Positions 5,611 to 13,121 of a stretch of DNA of 36,370 bases are shown piece by piece (within the stretch, counting starts at the first letter, position 1; each line of letters opens with the position of its first letter). The stretch spans positions 1 to 36,370 of the forward strand of contig JAFSMR010000001.1 of the NCBI GenBank assembly GCA_017447805.1, read 5' to 3'. The notes below the pieces were generated by a model, which was not told the DNA's origin, searched no databases, and worked only from the letters and a program-made list of their open reading frames with translations. Source of the stretch: Kiritimatiellia bacterium. Lineage in GTDB: Bacteria > Verrucomicrobiota > Kiritimatiellia > RFP12 > UBA1067. The position numbers and the translations under genes are program-made.

Positions 5611-6666
5611 TCACGGGAAACACTGGACAGGGAAGAGGGATGAGTTAGAAGTTGGGGGTAGAACAGGTAGATTTTGCGGCGGCTGAAGACATCCGCCCTC
5701 GTTGCCGGTAATAGAAGGGAAACGTTCTATAGCCGAGCGGGCAAGCCTAATATCGGAATGGTAATAGCGATTGGTCATGGCGAGAGTAGAGTGGCCAACG
5801 ATATCTTTCACGAGAAAAGCGGGCATTCCAGAATTTACGGCGAATGATACGAAAGAGTGCCTGAGAGAGTGGAAAGTCGCCTCTGGGGTCCGACGTTTGC
5901 GTCCTTCAAGCAAGATGCTTGTAGTTATACCCGCCTTGGCGAATATTTCGCCGAGGCGTCTACTTAAGCGCCAACGGCGCTGGGCGTAGTCCTGCGCGAT
6001 AAACCCGACAACAAAGTCCTCCGGGGAGGCGGGGCGCGCTCGGGCGAGTAGCGCGACCAAATCTCTATGTAGCGGCACTCGTATAAGCTTACCATCGGAG
6101 AATCGCAAGGTTTTATGCGGGATTATGGTAACCGTGCCGGAAAAGAAATCCACCGCGCTCCACTTTAGACGGCAGCAATCGCCGAGGCGCATGCCGGTAT
6201 ATGCGCAGACGAGGAAGAGTCTCTGCCATTCATCGCCGCATTCCGCGGCGGCAGCAATCAGCCGACGGGATTCTTCAAGAGTAAGCTCGCGTCTAGAATG
6301 TTGCGCTGTTCTGCGAAGGAGGATAGAGTTCCATGGATTTTCCGGCGAGAGGGGTCCTTCCATCACGGCAGAGAGGCAGACGCGGGTAATTTCTCTAAGC
6401 ACGCAGAGACGGAATTTGACGGTGAGCGAGGAGCGGCCTTGGCGATAAGCTTCGATATATTCCGCAGCTATGCGGCGGGTGATATCTTTGAGGCGCGTGA
6501 GCTCCGGGTGATTTGTGGCGAGCCAAGAGGCGAAATGCGCCCAAGCGCGTTTCTTTTGTATGAGAGTCGCCGGCGCAACGCTATATGAGGCGGGACTTTT
6601 TGAATATTCTTCCCAAAGGGATGCGATGCTAAACTGCGCTTTTGTCAAGATTTGAGTATTTTGCAT
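5611..6666 (-). CDS. Tyrosine recombinase / phage-type integrase
   Basis: The 351-aa protein has an N-terminal SAM-like DNA-binding domain (about 12-105) and a C-terminal catalytic domain. The catalytic set is complete: R160 (AYTGMRLGDCC), the beta-hairpin lysine around K185, H266-x-x-R269 (HSLRH), H292 (GHSTLAM) and Y301. It breaks and rejoins DNA through a 3'-phosphotyrosine intermediate. It lacks the extra segment of integron integrases and is not a plain XerC/XerD. The last 30 residues are proline/asparagine-rich and coded by the repeat-like sequence at 5640-5660. RBS AAAGGA precedes the ATG. It may mobilise the surrounding island, but no att site could be defined. Confidence 0.9.
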   Translation of the reverse strand: MQNTQILTKAQFSIASLWEEYSKSPASYSVAPATLIQKKRAWAHFASWLATNHPELTRLKDITRRIAAEYIEAYRQGRSSLTVKFRLCVLREITRVCLSAVMEGPLSPENPWNSILLRRTAQHSRRELTLEESRRLIAAAAECGDEWQRLFLVCAYTGMRLGDCCRLKWSAVDFFSGTVTIIPHKTLRFSDGKLIRVPLHRDLVALLARARPASPEDFVVGFIAQDYAQRRWRLSRRLGEIFAKAGITTSILLEGRKRRTPEATFHSLRHSFVSFAVNSGMPAFLVKDIVGHSTLAMTNRYYHSDIRLARSAIERFPSITGNEGGCLQPPQNLPVLPPTSNSSLFPVQCFP

Positions 6667-6710
6667 TGTTTTTTCCTTTCACGCGGCAAAGCCGCTTATG
6701 GTTAGTGATT

Positions 6711-6772
6711 AGTGAAAACAACTTGAACAACTTGGAACAACTTTATATCGCGGGCTAACTTGCCCGCAATAT
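6711..6772. repeat. REP-like palindromic element, copy B
   Basis: Same order as copy A: AGTGAAAACAACTTGAACAA, a second ACTTGG word, then an 11-bp stem (6745-6755 with 6762-6772, one mismatch) around the loop TAACTT. It lies upstream of the recombinase gene. Confidence 0.8.
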
Positions 6773-6790
6773 TAGATTCTGGGTTCGAGT

Positions 6791-6857
6791 TAGGAAAAAA
6801 CAACTTGAACAACTCTAGACAACCTTTTATCGCGGGCTAACTTGCCCGCGACATGAA
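6791..6857. repeat. REP-like palindromic element, copy C, overlapping a gene end
   Basis: ACAACTTGAACAACT words precede an 8-bp stem TCGCGGGC (6830-6837) / GCCCGCGA (6844-6851), loop TAACTT. The minus-strand reading of the right arm and loop encodes the last residues and the TAG stop of the GxxExxY protein. Confidence 0.85.
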
Positions 6858-7274
6858 GGGTTTGACATCAGATCCAAGAAGCACAGAATTCTCGACATCG
6901 TAAAAATATCTCTCTATAGAGGCATAGCGAGGGTAGAAGTTTACGAGTATCCCACACGGCATTTTCAGGAGCCGCATGTAATTGAAAAGTTGAGCTCGAT
7001 GTACCGGCAACAATTCCGTTACAGCCTTACATTCCAATATAACATCTCCCTTGCAAAGAAAATCAACTCGATATTCTGCCTTCAACTCTCGTCCCTTGTA
7101 TAGGGGATGGAATGATTTCTCGCGCACAAAAGGAATATTCTTATCGGTCAATTCCATTGCAAGCGCTTCTTGATAACAATACTCATTTATACCAGCGCCA
7201 AGTTCATCGTGAACAGCATGCAAGGCACCCACAATATCGAAAACATGTTTCTTAAGTGTCTCAACATCTACCAT
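6837..7274 (-). CDS. GxxExxY protein (PD-(D/E)XK-like)
   Basis: The 145-aa protein carries the name-giving motif GINEYCY and the core YRVDFLCKGDVILECKAV, a PD-(D/E)XK-like D...ExK arrangement, followed by AQLFNYMRLL and GILVNFY. The family (PF13366) is common in Bacteroidota and PVC genomes. A nuclease role is inferred from the fold; no activity can be asserted. The final MSRAS and stop are contributed by the REP-like element, so the natural C terminus is replaced or trimmed. No obvious Shine-Dalgarno precedes the ATG, and the upstream stretch is ACAAC-rich. Confidence 0.9.
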   Translation of the reverse strand: MVDVETLKKHVFDIVGALHAVHDELGAGINEYCYQEALAMELTDKNIPFVREKSFHPLYKGRELKAEYRVDFLCKGDVILECKAVTELLPVHRAQLFNYMRLLKMPCGILVNFYPRYASIERYFYDVENSVLLGSDVKPFMSRAS

Positions 7275-7314
7275 AAGTTGTTACATGTTGTTTTTGTTGT
7301 TTTCTTTAGTAGCA

Positions 7315-7875
7315 TTAAGAAATAAAGCCGGCGATGAAAAGAGAAAGGCCAGTCAAAGAAAGGACGAAGAAGAACGCTTTGCCGACGGCTGGCGGCGCGC
7401 GGTAGATTACATCTAGCGCTTTTTCCAGCCGCCAAGGGTAGAACATTCCATACATGCCGATAATCGCTGCAATATAGGCGAACACGACGAATATATGCAC
7501 CGCACCGAAGCCGGAGGCCGGCAACAATAGACGAGTAACCCTAAAGAGGGACGCCGGGAAAAGCATCAATATCGCAGTTAAGGCCCTAACCGGCAAATTC
7601 TTCGGCATCCATATAATCGTAAGATACGTAAGGAGCGCGGCGAGAAACCACAGTTCGCCGGGGAAAATCTTCGTAACGGCGTCAAAAGCGCCAATGCCGA
7701 TATTATCGAGCTCCCATGCGGTCCAGAACCATGCCGCGCAAGTAAGGACCCTCGCGAGCTCGTTGGAAGAGCGAAACCAATCGGTGAAGCGTTTCGCGCG
7801 TGCAGGTGAAACCAACCCCACCGCACCGTAGGTTAAAACAGGAATACCTAGAACTATGCCCCAAAATACTATCAT
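7315..7875 (-). CDS. Hypothetical polytopic membrane protein, 186 aa
   Basis: About five or six hydrophobic segments are visible (around 2-22, 40-55, 75-90, 97-115, 125-147, 165-185), joined by short basic loops such as SPARAKRFTDWFRSS. No recognisable family motif is seen. It lies 26 bp downstream of tRNA-Cys on the same strand and has no promoter of its own that I can find, so it is probably read through from the tRNA operon. It has no signs of foreign composition and may be the first core gene after the island. Confidence 0.65.
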   Translation of the reverse strand: MIVFWGIVLGIPVLTYGAVGLVSPARAKRFTDWFRSSNELARVLTCAAWFWTAWELDNIGIGAFDAVTKIFPGELWFLAALLTYLTIIWMPKNLPVRALTAILMLFPASLFRVTRLLLPASGFGAVHIFVVFAYIAAIIGMYGMFYPWRLEKALDVIYRAPPAVGKAFFFVLSLTGLSLFIAGFIS

Positions 7876-7901
7876 CTTTTTAATTCCATTAGCGACGAAA
7901 T

Positions 7902-7976
7902 TGGAGGTGGGAAGCGGAGTTGAACCGCTGTAAGCGGATTTGCAGTCCGCGACCTAACCGCTCGGCCATCCCACCT
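7902..7976 (-). tRNA. tRNA-Cys (GCA), CCA encoded
   Basis: A 7-bp acceptor stem (AGGTGGG/CCCACCT), an anticodon loop CTGCAAA with GCA, and an encoded CCA at 7902-7904. Last tRNA of the Arg-fMet-Pro-Cys operon. Confidence 0.95.
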
Positions 7977-8051
7977 AGCATTTCGTACCCCGCATATTAT
8001 ATCATATTTACCCCTGGCATTGCAACCACCCATCTAACGACCTGGGGAGAT

Positions 8052-8128
8052 TGGTCGGAGCGACGAGATTTGAACTCGTGACCTTTTGCACCCCAAGCAA
8101 ACGCGCTACCAGACTGCGCTACGCCCCG
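8052..8128 (-). tRNA. tRNA-Pro (TGG), CCA encoded
   Basis: Acceptor CGGGGCG/CGCTCCG, anticodon loop TTGGGGT giving TGG, T-loop TTCAAAT, CCA at 8052-8054. Third tRNA of the operon. Confidence 0.95.
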
Positions 8129-8149
8129 ATCGCACCCAGATTCTTTTAC

Positions 8150-8226
<77 letters not shown>

Positions 8227-8244
8227 ATCTGGTGTCTTCGCGAA

Positions 8245-8321
8245 TGGCGCGCCCAGCAGGAGTCGGACCTGCAACCCTCAGATTCGTAGTCTGATACTCT
8301 ATCCAGTTGAGCTATGGGCGC
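8245..8321 (-). tRNA. tRNA-Arg (ACG), CCA encoded
   Basis: Acceptor GCGCCCA/TGGGCGC, anticodon loop CTACGAA with ACG, G73 and CCA at 8245-8247. First tRNA after the promoter. The A34 needs conversion to inosine by TadA. Confidence 0.95.
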
Positions 8322-8342
8322 ACTAATCAGAAAACGCCGTAT

Positions 8343-8372
8343 ATTATACCACATTTTCAGGTGCTTGCGCAA
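8343..8372 (-). promoter_or_regulatory. Promoter of the Arg-fMet-Pro-Cys tRNA operon
   Basis: TTGCGC (8367-8372), 18-bp spacer, TATAAT (8343-8348) on the minus strand. The same -35 hexamer and spacing are used by the second tRNA operon at 15208-15237. Confidence 0.85.
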
Positions 8373-8407
8373 GGGGGTTGGAGAATTTTTTTGAAAAAAG
8401 TCGTCTG

Positions 8408-8500
8408 GGGGGATGCCTCCGGCATCATTCAGTTGTTCAGGCGTTCAGAAGTTCAGGTGTTTAGGTGTAGTTTGTAGTTGTAGTCGTAGGGTGGAATTGT
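8408..8500. repeat. Short-repeat tract with a small hairpin
   Basis: GATGCC-TCC-GGCATC forms a 6-bp hairpin near 8412-8426, followed by GTTCAGG and GTTGTAG words to about 8490. The repeat words code the C terminus of the small frame at 8453-8653. Confidence 0.55.
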
Positions 8501-8653
8501 TAATTTTAGCGCCTCGTTCAGCGGTATTCTTGCGTTGCGTACCGCCTTATCGTAGTTCGATCTCGCTTCATCATATTCTTTTTGGGCATTTCTAGATACC
8601 CAATAGAAATCTTCGTCCGGTCTTGAATTGTTGCGTTCTTCCAATTCCTTCAA
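8453..8653 (-). CDS. Doubtful small protein or frameshifted gene remnant, 66 aa
   Basis: The frame reads KELEERNNSRPDEDFYWVSRNAQKEYDEARSNY..., charged and helical, and looks protein-like. There is no ATG or good RBS in frame; the only start is TTG 8653. In another frame an ATG overlaps the preceding gene's stop and runs MRMNANLNLPT before stopping exactly where this frame begins, so a one-base frameshift may have split a small gene coupled to the membrane protein at 8682-9173. The C terminus lies in repeat sequence. Confidence 0.35.
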   Translation of the reverse strand: MKELEERNNSRPDEDFYWVSRNAQKEYDEARSNYDKAVRNARIPLNEALKLTIPPYDYNYKLHLNT

Positions 8654-8681
8654 GTCGGCAGATTTAGATTTGCATTCATTC

Positions 8682-9173
8682 TCATATCATCCTTGTTTTT
8701 TCGAGCGATATCATCGTAAGCCACGATTGCGCAGATATACCGCCCAAGAATCCGATGGCAATCATTGCAATGACGAAATAGATACATATAAACATCGTTT
8801 TCCCGCTCCAATATTCACCCGATTTCTTCCGTGAATACGCGATGATGCACGCAATCGCAATAGCATATACCAACATAAACGCCAGGAAAAAGCCGTCTCC
8901 GGCATTGCAGTAGGTAAGCGCGTAAAGTGCCGCGCCGCCGAAAAATCCGGGGCCGGATAGTCGGCGCACGATACTGCGCGTCGGCTCCCTGCGATGAACT
9001 GCGACCAACAAGCCTGCTGCAGCAAAAACGACCGCTCCCGCAAGTGCGCCAAACACGGCCAATGACAATGATGCGCCATCAGAATCATAAGAGAACATTT
9101 TCCTAAACCCGCTGTCGTTATAAAACGCTAGAAATATTCCGTTTATTATGTTCCATCCGATGTCTTTCATCAT
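8682..9173 (-). CDS. Hypothetical membrane protein, 163 aa
   Basis: Four hydrophobic segments are clear (about 37-59, 78-90, 92-112 and 125-145), with basic loops such as HRREPTRSIVRRL and SRKKSGEYW between them. The family is not recognised. An AGGAGA site lies just upstream of the double ATG at 9173/9170. Its start codon overlaps the stop of a 21-codon leader frame (9170-9235), an arrangement typical of translational coupling. Confidence 0.65.
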   Translation of the reverse strand: MMKDIGWNIINGIFLAFYNDSGFRKMFSYDSDGASLSLAVFGALAGAVVFAAAGLLVAVHRREPTRSIVRRLSGPGFFGGAALYALTYCNAGDGFFLAFMLVYAIAIACIIAYSRKKSGEYWSGKTMFICIYFVIAMIAIGFLGGISAQSWLTMISLEKTRMI

Positions 9174-9235
9174 GGTTGTCTCCTTTCATTGTCTGGACTG
9201 TTAGCTGCCTCACCGGCTTCACTCCATTGGTTCAT
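9170..9235 (-). CDS. Possible 21-aa leader peptide coupled to the membrane protein
   Basis: ATG 9235 has AGGAG at about six bases and encodes MNQWSEAGEAANSPDNERRQP. Its TGA overlaps the ATG of the membrane protein (ATGA). It is small and hydrophilic, with no known relatives that I recognise. Confidence 0.35.
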   Translation of the reverse strand: MNQWSEAGEAANSPDNERRQP

Positions 9236-9266
9236 CGGCGCTCCTGGCTGTTTCTTGTTTGTCCAT
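9219..9266 (-). CDS. Possible 15-aa upstream leader peptide
   Basis: ATG 9266 has a very good AAGGAG site six bases upstream and encodes MDKQETARSADEPME. It overlaps the start of the 21-aa frame by 17 bases, making two nested frames before the membrane protein gene. Confidence 0.3.
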   Translation of the reverse strand: MDKQETARSADEPME

Positions 9267-9330
9267 CAGATTCTCCTTGTCGTTTATACAATCTGTAAGG
9301 ATCGCGAACATGCTGTTTCTGACAAAATTT

Positions 9331-10197
9331 CTATAAAATTATTTCAATGTTTCTTTCTGATTCTTCTTGCTGCGATGAATCCGTGCCGCTCCCGGATTCA
9401 TCGACTGGAATGCCATTGCACAATTTGACGCCAAGCCCCTTTTTGTTCTTGCATTGGCGATAAAAATCTTCGGCGACCGCCATATGTTCCGAAATATTGG
9501 CTATACGGGATTCGTCGCACGGGTGGGTCGACAGCAATTCGTCTAAGAATCCCGATGTGCCGCTTCCAAACCTCGACCAGAAATCCACAGCTGCTTTCGG
9601 CGAATATCCGGCCTTGGACATGAGATACAGCCCGATAATATCCGCCTCGCTTTCGTGCGACCTGCTGTAAGGCAGCATTACTCCGTACTGCGAGGCGATA
9701 TCGTATATTGTCTTGGAATTGGAACCGCCCCAGTATGCAAAGCCTAGAGAGCCTATCGTCTGCAAATAGCCCCAAGATATGCGCTCGCCGCTGTGCCTGG
9801 CTATTGCGTGACCTATTTCATGGCCTACAACGGCGGCCATTTCCGCCTCGTTCGCGAACTTGGGCATGATGCCCGTAAGAACAGCAACCTTGCCCCCGGC
9901 GAAACAAACCGCATTTACTGTTTTTGTCTCCAGAACATTGAACTCCCAGTCGAATCCGGCTGCGGATTCGCCTGCGGCCTCGCGTATCGCATTGCCGACA
10001 CGCTGAAGCAATTCCTGCTGTTTGGCATTCGAGGTTACCTTGTATTTGTCCATGTACTCGGCATAACCTGCACTTCCCATGGCGCGTTCGCTTGATTCGG
10101 CTGAAAGCATAAGCTGCGTCCTGTCAGACATTGGAACGCTACGGCATCCCGCAATCGCCGCAACCGCCAATAATTTTACTGTCATCGAAATCTTCAT
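9331..10197 (-). CDS. M48-family metalloprotease lipoprotein (LoiP/BepA-like)
   Basis: The 288-aa protein has a lipoprotein signal ending AAIAGC (C18), then an M48 peptidase domain with zinc motif HEIGH at 126-130 and third ligand E184 in SHESEADIIG. NAVCFAGGKVAVLTGIM upstream of the motif is typical of the family. It would sit on the periplasmic face of a membrane and degrade or mature misfolded envelope proteins, as LoiP and BepA do (family knowledge). GGAGG precedes the ATG. There are no TPR repeats as in BepA, so LoiP-like is closer. The tail (ESGSGTDSSQQEESER) is acidic and low-complexity. Confidence 0.9.
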   Translation of the reverse strand: MKISMTVKLLAVAAIAGCRSVPMSDRTQLMLSAESSERAMGSAGYAEYMDKYKVTSNAKQQELLQRVGNAIREAAGESAAGFDWEFNVLETKTVNAVCFAGGKVAVLTGIMPKFANEAEMAAVVGHEIGHAIARHSGERISWGYLQTIGSLGFAYWGGSNSKTIYDIASQYGVMLPYSRSHESEADIIGLYLMSKAGYSPKAAVDFWSRFGSGTSGFLDELLSTHPCDESRIANISEHMAVAEDFYRQCKNKKGLGVKLCNGIPVDESGSGTDSSQQEESERNIEIIL

Positions 10198-10338
10198 GTC
10201 AAACCTCCTTTAAAATTCGTCTTGAAACCAAACAATCGTTCTCGATTCATCCGAGAGACCATTGAGGCGCCGCGAGGGCGACAGTCGGAAAAATGGCCGT
10301 CCCAAACCGTCGCCTGAATCGCTCGCGGCTCCATAACA

Positions 10339-11793
10339 TCAATCGCGCAAGTTCATTACCCAGATATTCCAGGCAAGCCCGCGATTCGAGCGGAAGTAGA
10401 TGGACTTTCCGTCAGGGGAGAATGCAGGCTTGTCGTCGCACGACGAGTTTGTAGTCAACTGCACGGGATTCCCTCCTTCGGCGTCTATAAGCCAGATGTC
10501 GTAGTTGTGTTTGCCGTCCTGTACGCCACGATTCGAGGCGAATACGATTTTCTTCCCGTCGGGCGACCATCGAGGATCCGTATCGTTGTATTCATTGTTG
10601 TGCGTCTCGAGTTTGCGCACCCTTCCAGATTTGGTGTCGCGCACCCACAAACGAGCCTCGTTGCGAGCCTTGCTGCCCCTGACAAACAGCATTTTCGAAC
10701 CATCCGGACTCCACACCGCGCCATAGCCGTCTCCCGGAATCTGTACCCGCCTTTGCCGTCCCTCAAGTTCTTTTGTCCAAAGCGATGTGGCGCCCAAAGC
10801 TGTTACTTCCGTATAGGCAAGGATTTTACCTGTTGGATCGATATATGGCATATAGTCCGACATACCGTATTCGGCGGAAACAATACTTTCGTAGCCATTC
10901 ATCGTGTTATCCATATCCATTACCCAGATTCCAAGCCGTCCATTGCCGCTCGTAGAAGAATAATACAAAGTCTTTCCGTCTATCGATGCGTTTGGCGTCA
11001 AATCGTAACTGTCGCCGAACGTAAGTTTTTCTGCCGGTACGTTTTCGTTCGCGGCGTCAAGATTCCAAAGATTTGCATTGTACTTTTTCCCCGTCTTTGT
11101 CTCCTCTTCCTTTAAAATAGATGTCGCGAGCTTCTTGCCGTTCGGCAGAATGCTGAACGAAAGAATGTATTCGCCGTTCCCCTGGTTCGTCAACTTGTGC
11201 ACGACCGGGGCCGTTCTTGATGGTTCGGCAACAGTGGTCGTAGCATGGATGCTTGACGACTTCACCCTTACGCCGCCGCCATCCTGCACTATGTCGAACA
11301 AATAACGCCCGGCTCCATCGACATCCATATTCAATCTGATATCTGTAGGCGTATCTGGCGTAATTGTAATCTTTTCAGATTCGACAAAGCCTTTTTTCTT
11401 TACGTATACGACGGAATCTACATTATCGCCTATCGCGATGTCTTTGGCCGGAGTAGTCCCGCACTGCACACCATCCACATAAACAGTAGCGCCATTCTCG
11501 TTTGAATCGATATTGAATTTCCTGTCCAAAGAGACCTTCAAAGTAGTGGGCGAACCGAATGACACCGGCACGGTACGCGAAGCATACCCGCCTTTCGATA
11601 TTGTTGCTTGCTTATTAGACCACATCCAGACTTGGAGTTCTGCCGGAGCATTCCCGCTGTAATCTTCACATTCCACGCGCGCACCGGGTAGACTCTCCAC
11701 CTTGATGGTTTTGCAACCATTCGAAAAGGCGAACATTGCCGTCGTCAAGACACCGATTACACTATATTTACATATCTTCATTGTTTTTTCCAT
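10339..11793 (-). CDS. PEGA-domain lipoprotein with TolB-like beta-propeller
   Basis: The 484-aa protein has a lipoprotein signal (FSNGC, C27), a PEGA domain at about 93-153 (NGATVYVDGVQCGTTPAKDI) and a C-terminal propeller from about 210 made of PD40/WD40-like blades with WSPDGSKMLF, WSPDGKKIVFASNRG and FSPDGKSIYFRSNRG. PEGA domains are thought to bind surface polysaccharide or S-layer, and TolB-type propellers bind partner proteins in the periplasm. The exact partner is unknown. Start codon 11793 or 11781 (MKICKY) are both possible; neither has a strong Shine-Dalgarno. It is followed on the same strand by the M48 lipoprotein, so the two may act together. Confidence 0.85.
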   Translation of the reverse strand: MEKTMKICKYSVIGVLTTAMFAFSNGCKTIKVESLPGARVECEDYSGNAPAELQVWMWSNKQATISKGGYASRTVPVSFGSPTTLKVSLDRKFNIDSNENGATVYVDGVQCGTTPAKDIAIGDNVDSVVYVKKKGFVESEKITITPDTPTDIRLNMDVDGAGRYLFDIVQDGGGVRVKSSSIHATTTVAEPSRTAPVVHKLTNQGNGEYILSFSILPNGKKLATSILKEEETKTGKKYNANLWNLDAANENVPAEKLTFGDSYDLTPNASIDGKTLYYSSTSGNGRLGIWVMDMDNTMNGYESIVSAEYGMSDYMPYIDPTGKILAYTEVTALGATSLWTKELEGRQRRVQIPGDGYGAVWSPDGSKMLFVRGSKARNEARLWVRDTKSGRVRKLETHNNEYNDTDPRWSPDGKKIVFASNRGVQDGKHNYDIWLIDAEGGNPVQLTTNSSCDDKPAFSPDGKSIYFRSNRGLAWNIWVMNLRD

Positions 11794-11818
11794 TTATTAC
11801 TTGCCCTTGTTTTATTTG

Positions 11819-12015
11819 TTTAACTTCGCGAGAATCGGGCTTCTTCTCGTTCCGCGTTGCTTTGCTGGTCGGCGGTCTAAACACAAATCGCGGGCATGAA
11901 AGAACCTCACTCGTGTCCCGTGTGAGGTCCTAGTAATTACCTTGAAAGATACACGAAGTGAGGAAGTGCATACGCACCTTCTTGCTAAGTGTCGTCTTTC
12001 GCGAAGTTTACTAGG
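11819..12015. other. Fold-back intergenic element (nested inverted repeats)
   Basis: The 345-bp gap 11794-12138 has no convincing gene. A 10-bp word AACTTCGCGA near 11822-11831 recurs inverted at 11999-12008. A hairpin ACCTCAC/GTGAGGT (11904-11910 with 11922-11928) is followed by a long imperfect stem closed by CCTAGTAA (11929-11936) and TTACTAGG (12008-12015), with internal GAAAGA...TCTTTC and GAAG...CTTC pairs. It could be a miniature mobile element or a structured RNA. Confidence 0.5.
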
Positions 12016-12138
12016 TTTCACACGACGACCGCTATGCAGCGTACAAATTGTCATTGGCGGATTTCTCCCCGCCTTTATTCGTTACTTACTCGTGGCTTTG
12101 TCCTTTCATTGAGTTGTTTCGAATTGAGTTTTAAGAGG

Positions 12139-12996
12139 TTACCGGAGCGCGGCGATTTCAGCGATGAAAAGGCCGGTTGCATCCGCGATTTGCTCCGTTG
12201 TGAGATTCATTGCCTTAAGCTTCTGGGCCGTCTGAAGTTTGTCTTGACGCAACTTCTCAACCGCCGCGTTGAGTTTTGCATGAGTCTCTTCAAGGTCGTC
12301 CATCAGCGCCTTGTCGCGGCGAACTTGATCCCAGTACCTGTCGTAGTCAAGCATCTCTGCCTCGCTATACGCCGACTCCTCTAGTATCTCAAGCGCTTGG
12401 CTCGTCTGCGGGTTATCTAGAAGATCGGACGGTGCGCTCTTCGCGTTCTCGTCGATCTCTGTAAGGAACCTCAACCACAGAACCTGCATCTTCTTCTCGG
12501 TGAGGTTCTTCGCCTTGAACTTCGGCAGTTCTATGAAAACGAGGTGCAGACCTTCGAGAACCTTCCCGCTGTCTTGGGCGTGAACCATCCTGTAATAGTG
12601 GTAGTACCCATCCATGCCCGGTTCGAACACCTTGTTGACGAAGTTAAGCGCATAGACGGGCTGGAGTAGGTTGTATTTCTCGGACTTGTCAAGCTGTCTA
12701 ACGTATGCCTTAGACGCATTGAAAAGGACGCGTTCGCGGAAATCCGCCGTCCAGTTCATCTGCATTTCGACGATGAACTTGCGCCCGCCAGTCTCCTCGC
12801 AACGGACATCGACAATCGTGTTTTTGCTTGTCGGGGTACGCGGCACAAGTTCCGACGGCAGATATTCAATCGATTCGACCTCGTGGCCGTCCTCAAGAGG
12901 CAACAAGGCATTAAGGAGGCTTATGACGAGGTTTTTATGCTCGCCGAACACCTTCTTGAAGGTCACATCCGCCTTTGGATCAAGGTATTTTGCCAT
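12139..12996 (-). CDS. Rpn-family recombination-promoting nuclease / putative transposase
   Basis: From ATG 12996 (MAKYLDPKADVTFKKVFG) the protein is 285 aa. The N-terminal half is the PD-(D/E)XK transposase-type domain, with D in DVTFKKVFG, D in IVDVRCEE and the core VEMQMNW. A charged helical region follows, and the end QIADATGLFIAEIAAL is the short C-terminal motif common in this family. Rpn proteins are DNA endonucleases linked to recA-independent recombination. The start is fixed by AGGAGC six bases upstream and by a promoter just beyond it. An ATG further upstream (13062) falls outside the predicted transcript. Confidence 0.9.
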   Translation of the reverse strand: MAKYLDPKADVTFKKVFGEHKNLVISLLNALLPLEDGHEVESIEYLPSELVPRTPTSKNTIVDVRCEETGGRKFIVEMQMNWTADFRERVLFNASKAYVRQLDKSEKYNLLQPVYALNFVNKVFEPGMDGYYHYYRMVHAQDSGKVLEGLHLVFIELPKFKAKNLTEKKMQVLWLRFLTEIDENAKSAPSDLLDNPQTSQALEILEESAYSEAEMLDYDRYWDQVRRDKALMDDLEETHAKLNAAVEKLRQDKLQTAQKLKAMNLTTEQIADATGLFIAEIAALR

Positions 12997-13052
12997 GTCT
13001 TGCTCCTTGCTCGCGGTTTCAGGGCATAACACCCCAAAAACCAAGCGTTGAT

Positions 13053-13081
13053 ATTGTACCAAAATCCTGGCCGAAAGTCAA
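13053..13081 (-). promoter_or_regulatory. Promoter of the Rpn-family gene
   Basis: TTGACT (13076-13081), 17-bp spacer, TACAAT (13053-13058) on the minus strand, with a leader of about 50 nt to ATG 12996. Confidence 0.75.
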
Positions 13082-13121
13082 TAGGGCGGCGGCTTTATGT
13101 TCAAAGTTAGTAGCGGGCTGT

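Noticed and set aside
5611..6666. Integron integrase with attC-like repeats
   Set aside because: The recombinase lacks the integron-specific insertion, and the REP-like elements lack paired R boxes with the expected layout.
8412..8426. Hairpin GATGCC-TCC-GGCATC as a terminator for the 8453-8653 frame
   Set aside because: The T run on the minus strand lies more than ten bases beyond the stem, which is too far for an intrinsic terminator.
11812..12054. 80-codon minus-strand frame
   Set aside because: Arginine-rich translation of the fold-back element with no RBS or promoter of its own.
12997..13062. 22-codon N-terminal extension of the Rpn-family protein
   Set aside because: It lies across the predicted -10 and start point; ATG 12996 has the RBS and the family-typical start.
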